Origin: Sordariomycetes sp. S80-01Y
Taxonomy: Eukaryota > Ascomycota > Sordariomycetes
Direction: 5' to 3'
Length of the DNA stretch: 64,000 nt
Assembly: GCA_037042185.1 (NCBI GenBank)
Contig: JAXQJY010000021.1
Span: 496,001-560,000 of the forward strand
Below are positions 21,200 through 33,625 of the stretch, piece after piece. Position 1 is the first letter of the stretch. Every line of letters begins with the position of its first letter. Below the pieces are notes generated by a model that was given only the letters and a program-made list of their open reading frames with translations, was not told where the DNA came from and made no database searches. Made by a program: the position numbers and the translations under genes.

Positions 21200-22342
21200 A
21201 TGCTCGGTGAGGAACGAGTGTCGGAGGCGTTTCGGCCGCCAAAGGAGGTTCCGATGACAGTGCTATCAATCATCGGGGTTGCGTCGACTTTTCGCAAGTC
21301 GAATTCTGGCTGAGACCGCCGCGGTATCCTCTCATCAGGTAATCGTCGGGCGACAAGCTTCACGGAGCCTTCAAGGTTCCGAGAAGAAGTAGTTTCGAGG
21401 CAGGGTCAAGTGATAGCGAAGTCGTCGATCGAATTTGCAGCTATCGTCGCGGGCTATTGAAGATAAGGCGAAGAGGAATCTCGAAGTGATCGGCAGCGTT
21501 TCGCTTAGGTCTGCAGCGCGGTAACGAGTCCCAGAACGGATGGATAGATGCGGATTTCTTGTCGGGTCATCAGTTTGGCTGCGCCGTCGCGGAACTGGCA
21601 GGGAAAGGCGTGTTTTGTTGAAGATTGAGGGTGAAGGGAAGTAGAAAGGAGGATGCACATCGACCCGATGATGCTTCTCGGTGCAGATCTGGATAGTCAG
21701 CGGTGCATTTTCCTTCGAGGTTGCCTGGTTGCGGCGCCTGCCGGGCAGTTCGCACTAGGCTCCACTTCTTGCGACACTACAGCCACCATACACCAATTAA
21801 AGCTCTCCGGGCCTGCTGGAGCAGGGATTGTAATGGTGCTTGCTTTTGGCACTCAGCAGTTTAGCACCCACCATCTTTCAGCATTTCGAGTTCAGGCATA
21901 TTTTTTTGAGACGTCTTTTCCTGCGATTAGCAGGCACGGCAGCATACTTTGTTGACCTTATGCCTGCGAGTGCTCAGAAGTTTCTTGTATACAAGAGCAC
22001 ATATATCAGCAACTCCAAATTTTCTTGAATGCTCTGGTCGCATAACATCGCTGCCCAGCCCACGAGCTTGTTCAAGCACAGGGTGTAATTGTTCGAAGTA
22101 ATTCGCGACTGAGCCAGCACCAAACGGGCAACAAGCGGGCCGTAGCACCTTTTCCCCCACAGGGCCCCGCTACCACTCTTAGCACCAGCGTTTGGCTCTG
22201 GCAGCTGGATCAGAGCTGGCCATCGCTGTCGACAAACGAATGTTTGGCACCTCAAAAACCATCACAGCTCCCCTCACCCCAACTCTGGTTTCCTCCCCTA
22301 CATCGCCATACCATTCCTCTCTCCCCTAAGCAAGCTTCCACC
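21200..22342. promoter_or_regulatory. Divergent promoter region between TSC2 and CSE1
   Basis: 1.14 kb separates the two start codons. The CSE1 side ends in a C/T-rich leader (about 22255-22340) and a CACC-ATGG start context. The TSC2 side also shows a pyrimidine-rich minus-strand leader. No gene was found. Confidence 0.6.
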
Positions 22343-25300
22343 ATGGCGGCTGATATCGGTCAGATCTCTCAGTTGCTCGACGCAACGCTTGATCATACCC
22401 AGCACCGCAAAGGTACCGTCAACTTCCCCGTTGCCCCGCGATGGCAAAGACTCCAAGCTAATAAACAAACCACCATACAGCTGAGACCGCCCTCAAGCAG
22501 GAGGCAGCGAAGCCACAATACTCCCTGGCTCTGCTTAACATCGTCAACTCCGATACCTTACAATTACACACGCGATTGGCAGCCGCGCTCGCCTTCAAAA
22601 ACTTCATCCGCTCTGGCTACACAGTACGTCTCGCAGACCACGAGCCACGCCCCATGGCCACGGCTGACCGCGCATAATTTAGGACGAGGAGGGCAACTAC
22701 AAACTTCCTCAAGATGAGGTCGCCACGATCAAGGAGCGCCTGATCGGTCTTATGATCCAGTCACCGCCCAGCATTCAAACACAACTCGGCGAAGCCATCA
22801 GCATCATCGCAGACTCTGACTTCTGGAGGAGGTGGGATACACTGACACAGGAGCTCGTTAGTCGATTCTCGGACTCCGACCCGAAAGTCAACGTGGGCGT
22901 GCTCGAGGTTGCACACTCCATCTTTGCGCGCTGGCGGCCATTGTTCCGAACCGACGAGCTATACACGGAGATCAACCATGTCATCCAGACATTCGGTCAG
23001 CCCTTTGTACAGCTGCTGATTGTACGTGCCTCGACCAAAACCTTGAGATCACCAAATGCTGACAAGTTTCGTAGGCCACAGACCAGAAGATCACCGAGAA
23101 CGCCGGCCAGAAGGATGCTTTGAAAGGTTGGTTCGAGGTTCTCGACGTCATCATCAAGATCATGTACGACTTGTCTTGCCACGATCTTCCACCCATATTC
23201 GACGACAATTTATCGAGCATATCCGAGCTTCTGCATAAATATCTCACCTACAAGAACCCGCTTATGGACACCGACGACGACGCCGAAACGAGCATCGTTG
23301 ACAGCGCCAAGGCTGGCATCTGTGAGCTCCTCGAGCTGTATACCATGAAATTCGACGAGGACTTTTCGAAGTATTGCCAACCATTCATCACGAGTGCTTG
23401 GGACTTGCTGTCGAACGTCGGAACAGAGACGAAATACGACACGCTGATCAGCAAGGCGTTACATTTCTTGACAGCTGTGGCCGGAACGAAGGACCACTCA
23501 CAACTCTTCAACGACGAAAATGTGTTGAATCAAATCGTTGAGAAGGTCATCATCCCTAATGTTGGGCTCCGCGAGTCTGATGAGGAAATGTTTGAGGACG
23601 AGCCCATCGAGTTCATCCGGAGGGATTTGGAGGGCTCCGACACCGACTCGAGGCGACGATCCGCGACAGACTTCCTGCGCAAGCTTCAAGAGAAGTTCGA
23701 GGCGCCTGTAACTAATGTAGTCTCGAACTACATCAACAAGTTCTTGGATCAAGGCAAGGGGGATTGGAAGGCAAAGGACACAGCAGTGTACCTTTTCCTT
23801 TCCGTGGCAGCCAAGGGTGCGGTGACTGCAGCGCAGGGTGTCAAGACGGTGAACCCCTTAGTCAACGTCCTCGAGTTCTTCGAGCAACATATTGCAGCGG
23901 ACTTGATGGCTGACGGCGCACACCCAATCTCAAAGGTGGATGCTGTTAAGTTCCTCTACACCTTCCGCAGCCAGCTCTCCAAAGAACAGTGGAAGCAGGC
24001 TTTCGGGCCTCTTATCCAAAACCTCAACTCGGACAACTACGTGGTGTATACGTATGCTGCCATCGCAGTGGAGCGCATCCTGTTCTTGTCTGATGATGCC
24101 GGCAACCCCATGTTCCCTCGCGCCGACATTGAGCCGTTCGCTAAAGACCTCTTGAGCCACCTCTTCAAGCTGATCGAAAAGGATACTACACCCGCCAAGC
24201 TGCAAGAGAACGAATTCCTGATGCGATGCGTGATGAGGATCCTCATCGTTATCAAGGACGGCGCCACGGCCTTGCTAGACAACACGCTGACGCATCTCAT
24301 CCTCATCACCAATGTGATGAAGGCAAACCCTAGCAACCCTCGGTTTTACTACTACCACTTCGAGGCCATTGGTGCTTTGGTGCGATATTGCTCAAGCACA
24401 AGCGCCGCAGTCTTCAATCAGAAGCTTTGGGAGCCCTTCCACCAGATCCTGGTAGACGACGTGACTGAGTTCCTGCAATATGTCTTCCAGGTCCTCGCTC
24501 AGCTCCTTGAGTCGAGCCCTTCCGACACCATCTCAGACAACTACAAGTCCCTCTTGGGACCCCTCCTGCAGCCTGGTCTTTGGGACACGCGCGGCAATGT
24601 GCCAGCCTGCACCCGTTTGCTGTCTGCTGTCATCCCCAAGGTTCCTAATGCCATCGTGGCTGAAAACCAGGTCGAGCCGATTCTGGGCATCTTCCAGAAG
24701 CTTCTCGCCGGCAAAAAATCCGAAATCTACGCCTTCGACATCCTCGACTCCATGATCAAGGCGTTTGAGCCCAGTGTTTTGGATCAGTACTTCGGTACTA
24801 TCCTCCAACTCGTCTACGGCAAGCTCCAGGGCACACCTGCTGACTCACTCAAGCTGCGCTTCGCGCGCTTCTTCCACCTCGTTGGCGCGCGTCTCGAAGC
24901 TGGCTACGGCGCGGACTACTTCATCGAAAAGTCCAACAACCTCGATGCCAACGCCTTCACGGCCGTCTACCCCACGTTCGTCCTCCAAGAGACGCAGAAG
25001 CTTGCCCGCCCCGTGGACCGCAAGCTAGCGGTCATTTCTCTTACCAAAACCCTCTGCGACTCGAAAGCCTTCTCTCAGAAGTTCGCAAAGGGCTGGGCCA
25101 ACACCACCCGCACACTACTCCAAATCCTCGCCAACCCACCAAATGTCACGTCCGGCACCGGTGATGAGATCATTGCCGAAGCAGACGTCGACGATATTGG
25201 TTTCGGCGTGTCCTTCACCGCGTTGAACACATGCAAGCCTTTGGCACGTGATGATTTCCCGGATGTGGTCAACGTGGTGAGCTGGGTAAAGGAGTACATG

Positions 25301-25399
25301 GTTGCTGCTAATCAGCGTCATGGCGGGGCGCTCGAGAAATTTATCGGAGAGAGGCTGAGTCCGGAAGAGCAGCAGGCTATTGCGCAGTACATCAATTAG
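22343..25399 (+). CDS. CSE1: Exportin-2 / CAS, nuclear export receptor for importin alpha
   Basis: Four exons (22343-22412, 22481-22623, 22683-23021, 23075-25399) encode 958 aa, matching the 960-971 aa of Cse1/CAS. All introns are GT-AG with phases that agree. The importin-beta N-terminal region includes YSLALLNIV and LAAALAFKNFIRSGY. Next comes the Cse1 signature region (SIIADSDFWRRWDTL; ARWRPLFRTDELY). The HEAT-repeat body includes FIRRDLEGSDTDSRRRSATDFLR, a family hallmark, and YVVYTYAAIAVERIL. The C-terminal CAS domain ends in LSPEEQQAIAQYIN. The protein binds RanGTP and returns importin alpha to the cytoplasm. The start gives MAADIGQISQLLDATLD, typical of fungal orthologues. Confidence 0.96.
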
Positions 25400-26319
25400 T
25401 TGATGGTCGCTGACGCCGCGAAAAGACCTTCCCGTACTATGCGTTGAGAGGGACATGAGGGAGTCGACCTCTAGGTTGGGATGGTAACTGGTCACGAGGC
25501 TGATCTCAATGCAGTCATTGAGGGATGGATGATCGATGGCCGGGCCTGCTTGGTTTAAATGCGTAGATGAGGAGGACGAGCAGCAGTGCCGGATATGAAG
25601 ATACAACGACGTGGTAGCCAGAATCAAAGGATAGCAGGGAGTTGAGGTTTGACGGGTCAAAGAAGGAAGACCAAGCGGGACAAGCATACTAGCATAGCGG
25701 TAGGTAGACAGGTAAGAATTACACGTATCGGACCACAAAAAGACACGGCTTCCATTTAAAGCATGGGTATCGTAGCTATGCCAGCACTTTCGTCGAGATG
25801 CGGCTCAGATGCCGGTGGGAACATCTCATGCGCCAGAATGAGAGTCATCCTCGAGCAGCAGAGACGACCCTGTAAGACTATCTAAGAAGCCACTACCTTG
25901 TTTTCCCCATGTCTCAGGTCTGGCGATGTTTGTTCCTCCCACGCCCAACATAAGGTATAGCTCGTGTCACCCGTGTATAAACAATTAAAATGCTCCAGTC
26001 TCGTGGTATCGAGAATGAGCCCAAACAGCCCAAAGGCTGGATCCAAAAACCAAATGAGGAGGGGGTATCCTGAATGCGCAAGATATCGCAGCGATGATGA
26101 AGTGCCGATGCTCGTAATGTCGTTGAACTGTAAGAAGTAGAAGTAATATTGATGAGGAAGTCGTTGCCTGGTATCAGAGTGAAATCGTACATGCGTAAAT
26201 GAACTTTTGCCTTGGACGAGGCCGTGGTCGTAAGGATGTATGTCGTCGTGTGAGATTACCGTTTCCATTATCCAGAAAAGAGGTCGTTCGTTAGAGTCTC
26301 ATGGTCCTCGACAGTTCGT
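25400..26319. other. Convergent intergenic region, 0.9 kb
   Basis: It lies between the CSE1 stop and the stop of the PH-domain gene and probably holds both 3' UTRs. A 128-codon minus-strand frame (25882-26268) starts with ATG but has no recognisable family and lies just past the PH gene's stop, so I did not call it. Confidence 0.55.
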
Positions 26320-28264
26320 TTAGAAAAAGCCGCCGTCGGTAGGTGCTATGCGCAAACTACAGCGCTTGTCCTGTTCGTTGCGGACTCGGTCTCGTGATGG
26401 TTGCCGACAGGGGCCAGGAGGCTTCAGCGTGGTGCCGGAGACGGTCGATGAATAGAAATCGACCTCGCTGCTTCGTTTGCTACTCCCCCCACTAGCGTTC
26501 GTCTGGACGAGTAATAAGCTACTGGTGCTCGAGAGCCGCTTGGTGAATTCGGTGAAACTCAACCTTTTGGTGCTGGAGCTGGACTGGCGGGGTGTCGTCT
26601 CCTCTGGGACCCTACCAGGAATGTCTGCGCTGAACGAAGATGGCAAGTATTGGGTGCTTTGTGACCTTTGGGCCGGAGTGCGGCGGACCTTCTCGTGGGC
26701 TGTATGAGGTCGTGCTGGAGGTACCTGAGCCAGGGGTGCTGCGTCGGCATGGAAGCTCAAGGGACTCCTGGCCAAGCCTGGTCGCGGCGATGTCGAGGAC
26801 TCAGTGGGCTCTGGGCGCCCTGTGATGTACTGCAGAGCCCGGTGTGCCGAGGGCGGTATCAATGGGGGCGTGTACTGATCCTGCCTGTCCGAAAAGTCCC
26901 CATCATCGCTGTCAGTATCCTCCTGGGTTTGGTCGGATTGTGAGCTGTCGTCTGCCTCAAATGCACTCCGCAGGGCTGCCTGCTCCGCCCGAGCAGCTGC
27001 TTGCTTTTGCTTCCGCTTCTCATCTGCCTCACGCATAAGAGCATCAAAGCGGGCAACAGAGCTCAACCTCTCTTCCAAAGTCGCGCCGCCCTCAGCACCC
27101 TGTAGCCTCTGCATCTGGAACGCCCGGTCCAGAATGGTTTCACGCGGTCCAGGGGGTGAGCTAGACTCAACGATGGACGACGGCTGAGCATTCGAGCTGA
27201 TACTTCCCCGGCCTTGGTGTGGTGAACCTAGAGATTCGCGCCCTGGCGCCCCGTTCCAGTTGACCTGGTTGAATTCACCCGTCGTGTTTACTGGTGATGG
27301 CAAGTCGGTCGGTAGGACAGTTGTGTAGTGCTGGCCTGGCACACCGTACGCTATCTGCTGCACAGGATAATTGCTGGACGGCGATGAGACATCGCTCCGT
27401 TTGGACCGCAAGCTAGGGGATTCAGAGCTGAAGGTAACTGGACGCTCTCGTACGCCTGTCGAGTAGGTCGCAGTCGAGCTCTTATGGTGAAGACTCCGAT
27501 TTTGATGGTCACTGCCGGGCCGAGAGAAGTACTCGGCGTTGTCTCGCGGTCGGGGAGAGAAGTTCTGAGTCGAGGATGTGGGTGTAATGGGGCTGTCGTC
27601 AGGGCTCATCGAGCCCCTGAGTGCCTTGATGAACCGCTCCCAGTTATGGAGACCGGGACTGTGGTCATCGGGGGGCATTCGGAACCACAATGAAGGAGGT
27701 CCCTCTTTTTGCGTAGGCATGAAGCCTGCTCGGCTCGATCGTCGCTTTCGTTCGCGGTCCACGAGCTGGACAATGAGGGTTGGCAGCACAGGCCCCTGCT
27801 TGCGATGCGCTATCTGCTGGACAGAGCAGTCGGACACGCAGCTAATCGGCCATGTCTGATATGGTTCGGAATCGTCCTAAAAGACCGTTGTTAGCGCGAT
27901 CCAAACCATAAGGGTTGTGTTCCGAGGTGCCCAACACCAACTCCATCAGTGCCGACTCACCCTGGATTTGAATATGGATATGCAGTATTCGTCGTTGTTC
28001 GTAGCAGCGGGAGGGTGCGCATTTTGCTGTTTGCCAGAGCTCACAATGCGCGAGGTCGTGACGAGCTGAGAGTAGCTGGGGCTGTTGTGTTGTTCACGCG
28101 AGGCAGCGGCTCGTCGACCGATAACAACATGGCGGGTCTAGCAAGTTGTTAGCTACCTTTCTGCTCGTCGCAAGAAGGCGAATGTATCATGCCTTCCAAA
28201 CAGCCCTATTAAGAATCTGGCCCCGGTCTGGCGGGACCATCAGAGGCCCTTCGAGGCTATCCAT
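26320..28264 (-). CDS. PH-domain protein of unknown function
   Basis: My model has three exons: 28264-28193, 28137-27961 and 27876-26320, giving 601 aa. The second intron (27877-27960) is GT-AG with a GCTAAC branch. The first (28138-28192) is GC-AG: no usable GT donor exists, and the GC donor after TGG-AAG gives an in-frame join, V-W-K-T-R-H-V-V-I-G-R-R, which is the beta1-beta2 start of a PH domain. The domain continues with EYCISIFKSR, PTLIVQLVDRE and the closing helix LHNWERFIKAL (about 158-169), so PH covers about 15-170. The rest is Ser/Pro-rich and probably disordered, with a short coiled coil (FDALMREADEKRKQKQ) near 360. The role is unknown; phosphoinositide or protein binding at membranes is the family expectation. 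Confidence 0.78.
28138..28192 (-). other. GC-AG intron in the PH-domain gene
   Basis: This 55-nt intron has donor AAG|GCATGA, branch GCTAAC 12 nt upstream of the acceptor, and acceptor TTGCTAG. It is inferred because both flanking exons are needed for a complete PH-domain start and the join keeps the frame. Without it, exon 1 runs into TGA at once and exon 2 has no start. Confidence 0.65.
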
Positions 28265-31200
28265 GCTGCTGGCGGTAAGGAGGGGATTCCCGGCCAAGAT
28301 GGTAGGTTTAACGGAGGGCGGCGCCAGGTTATGGTATCATGCTTGGGACAGAAGAATAGAGGGCGAAAGCCTCCTGCTCCGCGTCGATTGCCCAGGTTTT
28401 TCTCCGCCCTTATGCCGTCTGCCGGCAGCCGTCTAAGTGTCTCTGGATGTCGCCGTGGGTTCCTTGGGTCCAAGTTGTGAGGAATGCGGGAACGCTGAGA
28501 GCCTGGGCTTGCAATGATGACGGGACGGGATCAGGGTGGGAGCGAGATGCGCAAGACGGACCTGCAGCGGCGGCGCACTTGCGAGTCAGGAAAGACAAGA
28601 TGGACCGAAGTCAACAAGACCGGTGAGGGCCGAGGGAAAAGTCAAAAAGGTCGGTGCGCGAGAAATTAGTGAGGTGCCCGTCCGGGGAGTTGGCAGTCCG
28701 GGAGAAGAGGCAAGAGCGTAAGGTACTCCGAATCCGATCCGTAAGGCCACTGGCAGGTACCTTCCAGGTTGACGGTGAAAGTATTGGCCCTGAGCGAGAG
28801 AGAGCGATCCACGGATGCGATGCTGTCGTGGGTCTGGCTCGGGAGGTACGTACAGAACACAGTGGTTGCACCTGCACCTGCTGCACCTACAACTGTAAGT
28901 AGAAGTGCAAATGCAACTGCAGGTACTGTAGGTAAGTAAGGTAAGATAAGTATGCCGCAGCCTGCTGGAATGATGGAGGCCGAGGATGGAGCTGGCGACG
29001 ATGGGACAGAAGCAACTGAAGAATCTGGAAGCCTGATCCCAGCGGCAGGGGCTCTGGGCTCTAATCCACGCACTGGCAGTTGGCAGGCCACGAGCAGATC
29101 TCCAGAGAGGTGCGTGCCATTGCAGCCCGGGCATCAATGGGTATTTCAATCATGAGGACCAGGGCTGTCGACCTTTCAGGTGCCACAGCACTGGCAGCAA
29201 TGGCAGCAATGGCAAGGGTACGATGGGTTCGGTGTGGTGACTGTGGGCCAGGCCAGCCGCAGGTGAAATTAAAACAAACACCCTGCAGAGGCTTTGCGAC
29301 CATGACGCGGGCTGGGCGGTCACTCCAGCAGACTATTCTATCCCCTGCAGCCTTCTTGAAACTGCCCCAGGTCTGGTCTGAGGGAGAACCTCCTGTAAGC
29401 TGCCGGTACTTGAGCCTTTCTTCCGAACGCCTCCAGATGCGGGTGCGAAGCCTTGTACAATGCCTCGCTCTAGCACCAGCAGTGATAGTACGTGTTAGTA
29501 GTCATTTATACATTAGCTCCTTACCCACCTCTAGCAGCACTGAGTACGAGTACTCCGTATTAGAATTACCTTAGGTACTAGAACCAGATCGGGCTGCCTC
29601 CATCATGAGAAGCTAACCCCTTTGCCATCCGCAGGCGGGCGGAGACCCTGCGGGCAAGAACCACCGGAGCTGTGCGCAGTACCACTGGCAGTACCGTGCC
29701 GGATTATTGGTGGGGGGATGACCGGCCCAGGCGCAGCTTTACGAACGTAGTTCTGATTCCCTCACAAAGAACCTGAAACACTCGACGAATTGGCGCTCAC
29801 TTGATTTTCTTTCCCCCCCTTTCTCTTCCCCTGCTCCTTGTCGTCACCTCTTTGCATGTACAGCAGCTCCTCAACTCCGCAAATAGGGAATGCGAGGTTG
29901 GCAGTAGTCGACCCGGTGCGTCGTGTCCCAGCGTCTGCCAGAACGTTTGGGTACTGCGGTCCATGTCCCGTTTCCGGCCAGGGTGCGGGCCTTCTCAAGC
30001 CGTGGCTTGCCTACATTCCAAGCACGGCAAGCCTCGTCCTTCTTGACCCCCGTATCGCTTTGTCGCCCGAGAGTCACTGGGCCCTCCTCTCTGCCGGCCG
30101 GGGCCTGACAATGGATTAAGGTTCCAAGTTCAAGTTTCCAAAGGATGATGCCGTATGCTTGTGTGTGGACTACGCTCCTGGTCAGCGGCCAATCTAGTTT
30201 CCGTGACCATAGTCTCGGCATCCAAGACGACTGTGTAATCGACCTGCAGCATGACATCCATTGTCCCTCCTCCCAAAGACTAGGAATCCAAGTAATGCAT
30301 TCACAAAGTTCCATCTAGTGCCGCAACCAAAGGCTAAGTAATGGCCGGTTGGCACAGAGCTTCGTGTTCTGCCACGTCTTCGAGCGAGCTGGGACTATTG
30401 ACGCTAAAGCAAGGTACAGGACGATTGATGCGCAAGAGGCCATGTGGCCGGCCTGCAGAACTAAGGCAGCTCACCAACGCCAGAATCAGGCACAACGCGA
30501 GCCTGGGCGGTGTTTACCCTTGTTCTCCTTGCTTCTTACGCCAGTCACCAACTTTTGCCTCACACCATCGTCCCATGCCCATGGCGAACACCGCCTAAGC
30601 CTTCTCTTTGGCATTGGGGTCTAATTCGGCGGTGAGCCAGATGTGGACGTGGTCTGCGAGGACGATCACTTCGGCTTTTTCCACCTCGTCAAGACACACG
30701 ATCCTTGGCCTGCTGAGCAATCCTCTTGGAGACACTGCTAGTCCGTATGCCTAGCGTCCCCATCTTGCTACACATGACAACCGCCATTGCTCAGAACGAC
30801 AATTGCGCGGCTGATACGGCGAATGCGACTTCACCCCGCTCACCACCCACCACGACTTAGCTTAGTTGGGCACTTTATGGGACCTAGCCAGTTGATCCTC
30901 CTGTCCGAGCCGTCCGATCTCGCTATCAAGATTCTTTGATCTACTACCCGTCCCTCTTTTGGGCCGGGAAGGTGTTGCAGACGCCGGGTGGTGACATGCG
31001 ACCGTGGTGAGTCTTTGAGACGTGGCGTACGCCAAGCATGAGGCACTGACGGACAAAAGAACTTCATTACGGTTTCCCCAGCTTCTCAGTCCCGGGGCCC
31101 CGAAGAGGAAGCTTGTAGCGAGACCAAGGCTACCAGCGCGATTAGCGTTTCCTCTGGCCAGCCCCAACGACGACAACCCAATGCGGTGGCAAAGAGACGA

Positions 31201-33625
31201 TGCTCACTCTTGGCGCCATTGATCATGTTGGTGACCAAGAAGTACTGGCAGTCAATTCGGACACGACACAAGGCTCCTGATGGCCGCATCCGCATGTAGA
31301 TCTTTCGCTACCAACGGCGGCCAGGATCCGTGAGTAGCTAGCTACTCCTAGCAGAAAAAGCAACGGTAGCTGGGGGACGGTTCTGCGTCCACCGAGAGTG
31401 GCTGAATGGCGTCTCGCTGGGAGATGAAAGCTTTCCTCTTCCTCTCTTCTGCAGACGACCATTCGGAATCGGGAGACGGAATGGTGGATACGAATGGACC
31501 CCGACACCACCATCGCTCCCCGTGACCACTGACTGTCTGGGACTTTGCTCCCCCGCAGAGGTTCTGAGGCTAAACCAACTTGAACTTCCAGACTTGCTAG
31601 GTACCGGCACGCTGCTGCACTTGCTCAGGAGGGGCTGCTCCTGCTGCACTTCTCCAGTCTTCCCACTTTACTGCAAGGCTGTAGGCTTCCGCTGTCATAC
31701 GTCTGGCCTCCTGTCTCGTCTGGGAACTTCCAGAGGAGAGCACAGGACACGATGAGTGATCATGAATGACGCGCAGAATCTCGGAATCCCACAGATGTCG
31801 TCGTTAGATCCGACAAAGACAGGTGATCTCGGCACCCCGCCCGCTAATTACCCAAAAGCGGCTATGGCCGTCGCGCCCGTCGCGCCCGTCGCGTCTATCG
31901 CGCGGTCCGTCCCTGATTCTCCCTGGCTTCTGATTAATATTTGGTCACCGAGGAGGAGGGACGGCTTCGTGCTTGTGCGACAGGCTATCTAGATCCAAGC
32001 CGGTAAAGTCCACTCCCGACACAAGATTTGCGCCTTGGCCCTTTGTCTAGTGTACAAGCAAAGCAGGGGGCTGTTCAAGCTCTTGGAGAACCTATCCAGG
32101 GGAAACCTTGCTGAGCAAACCAGAAATCCCTCGACCTATGACCACGAATCCAGGGATCATGACTCTTGTCGCGATCTGGATCGTCCATGCCCCTTCTGCA
32201 AATACGATGGCCTCCAGGTTCAGGGCACGAGCAATGCGTGATTTGCAGCTTGGCTGCGCAGATGGCGTCTCGACAAAGGTACTAAATCGCATTCCAACGA
32301 CGCTTGCGTGTCAAGCTTCTGACCTCCTGGAGCCTTCTTCGCGATGTCCAGTGCCCACAGCATTTTGTTGGGGTTCAGGAGAGTCTGCGCCCAGCCTACC
32401 TAGTTTCAAGCCAAGTGGGCTTTGCTGGAGATGGAGACGTCTTCCTGACACCGGGCTGCAAGACACTTTGTGAAGATTGACATGAGATGCTCCATCCCAG
32501 CGCAGCCTGATTTCAAAGACAAGCGCGGATCGATGCAGAAGCGCTCTGTGCCTTCTCCCTTGTCTCTGCGGTGTTCCCGTCTCCAGCTTCGCTGCGGCTG
32601 TATTTCCATTCTCATGCAAGGTACCGCCAGCACCGCCAGCACCACCTTATCACCGACCCCGCCACGTCCACTCCCACCCACCGCAGTCAATTCTCACGAT
32701 CCAACACATCCCTCGACGTACAGGCAGATCGAGGCCTGACAAAACAGCACATGCTCCCTCGGAAAGCCACCGATCAGGGTAGCATCGTTTTTCCCTTCCG
32801 GTGCGCATAGCCGTGCCGTCGTTGCACCTCCCCCCTGACTTTCAGCCCATACTCAGTAGAGCCTCGCCGGTTGGACTCAGGGCACCGGGGCCGGCTCCGT
32901 TTTGGAGGCGACCCTGCGCGGCTGGTGACTCGCGCGCGGGACTATTCGAGGCGCGCATTAGGTATACGTAGCAGTAATTGTTTCCACACCTTGACACGTG
33001 CCAGAGTCCGGGAACTTCGGACGAAGAGCGATAGAAGCCGAATGCATGCTTCCGACTTGTGTAGATCAATACGCATTATCTCAGCTTGGATAATTGTCTG
33101 TCCATTCAACACGGTCTCGCGATTCAGCGTATTGTTCAAGCACGGCCTGAGTAACGGGTGGTTTGGCTTGGCTTTTGGCTGTCTCATCCTCGGGCCCCAA
33201 GATGTAACATCTCCGGCGTTGGCGGGTCCCGATTTGTAGCTACTGATAACCTTCTTGCCGGTGCGGAACAGTCGAGAAAGGTCACAAAGCAATGGAGCGT
33301 GGAACGCATAGGGATGTTGAGTCTATATCCAGCTCTGAACAGTCACAAAGCGCAGAGTTGCGATACCATTACCAGTCTAAACAAGCGAGCCCCTGACAGC
33401 CCGATGAAACCACCCGAGCACTTATGCACACGCCAAACACCAAAGACTTAACAAAGCTTATATGGACCCAACACCGCCTCATCATCCACCAAGTACAGCT
33501 ATCACCTGTAGGCTACTACAAGGCCTCCATTCGGCCGTGGCTGGCTATCCCTTCTGCGCTAGGGACTGCTCATGTGATGCCCCTCAGTACCCTTTCGTCA
33601 AGGCTCGCAGCAGTGTCCTCTGCTT
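28265..33625. other. Gene-poor region, 5.4 kb
   Basis: No protein gene, tRNA or transposon could be supported. Open frames are short on all six readings and none shows a start context plus splice logic. Visible elements are CTGCACCTG/GTAGGTAAG runs (28864-28945), a TACTCCGTAT element with a nearby CTTAGGTACTAG (29551-29580), a 9-bp GTCGCGCCC repeat (31869-31900) and a CCGCCAGCA repeat (32625-32645). It is both the upstream region of the PH gene and the downstream region of GID7. A long non-coding transcript or extended promoter would fit, but nothing in the sequence proves it. Confidence 0.5.
31869..31900 (+). repeat. 9-bp GC-rich tandem repeat (gtcgcgccc)
   Basis: Two exact copies and a third variant (gtcgcgtct), followed by a partial unit (atcgcg). 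It lies in the gene-poor stretch. Confidence 0.7.

Noticed and set aside
25882-26268. A 128-codon minus-strand frame starting with ATG
   Set aside because: Lies just beyond the PH gene's stop, most likely in the 3' UTR; no recognisable family.
28586-29149. A 187-codon minus-strand frame in the gene-poor stretch
   Set aside because: Cys/Ser/Arg-rich composition driven by CTGCACCTG runs; no domain and no splice or start logic.
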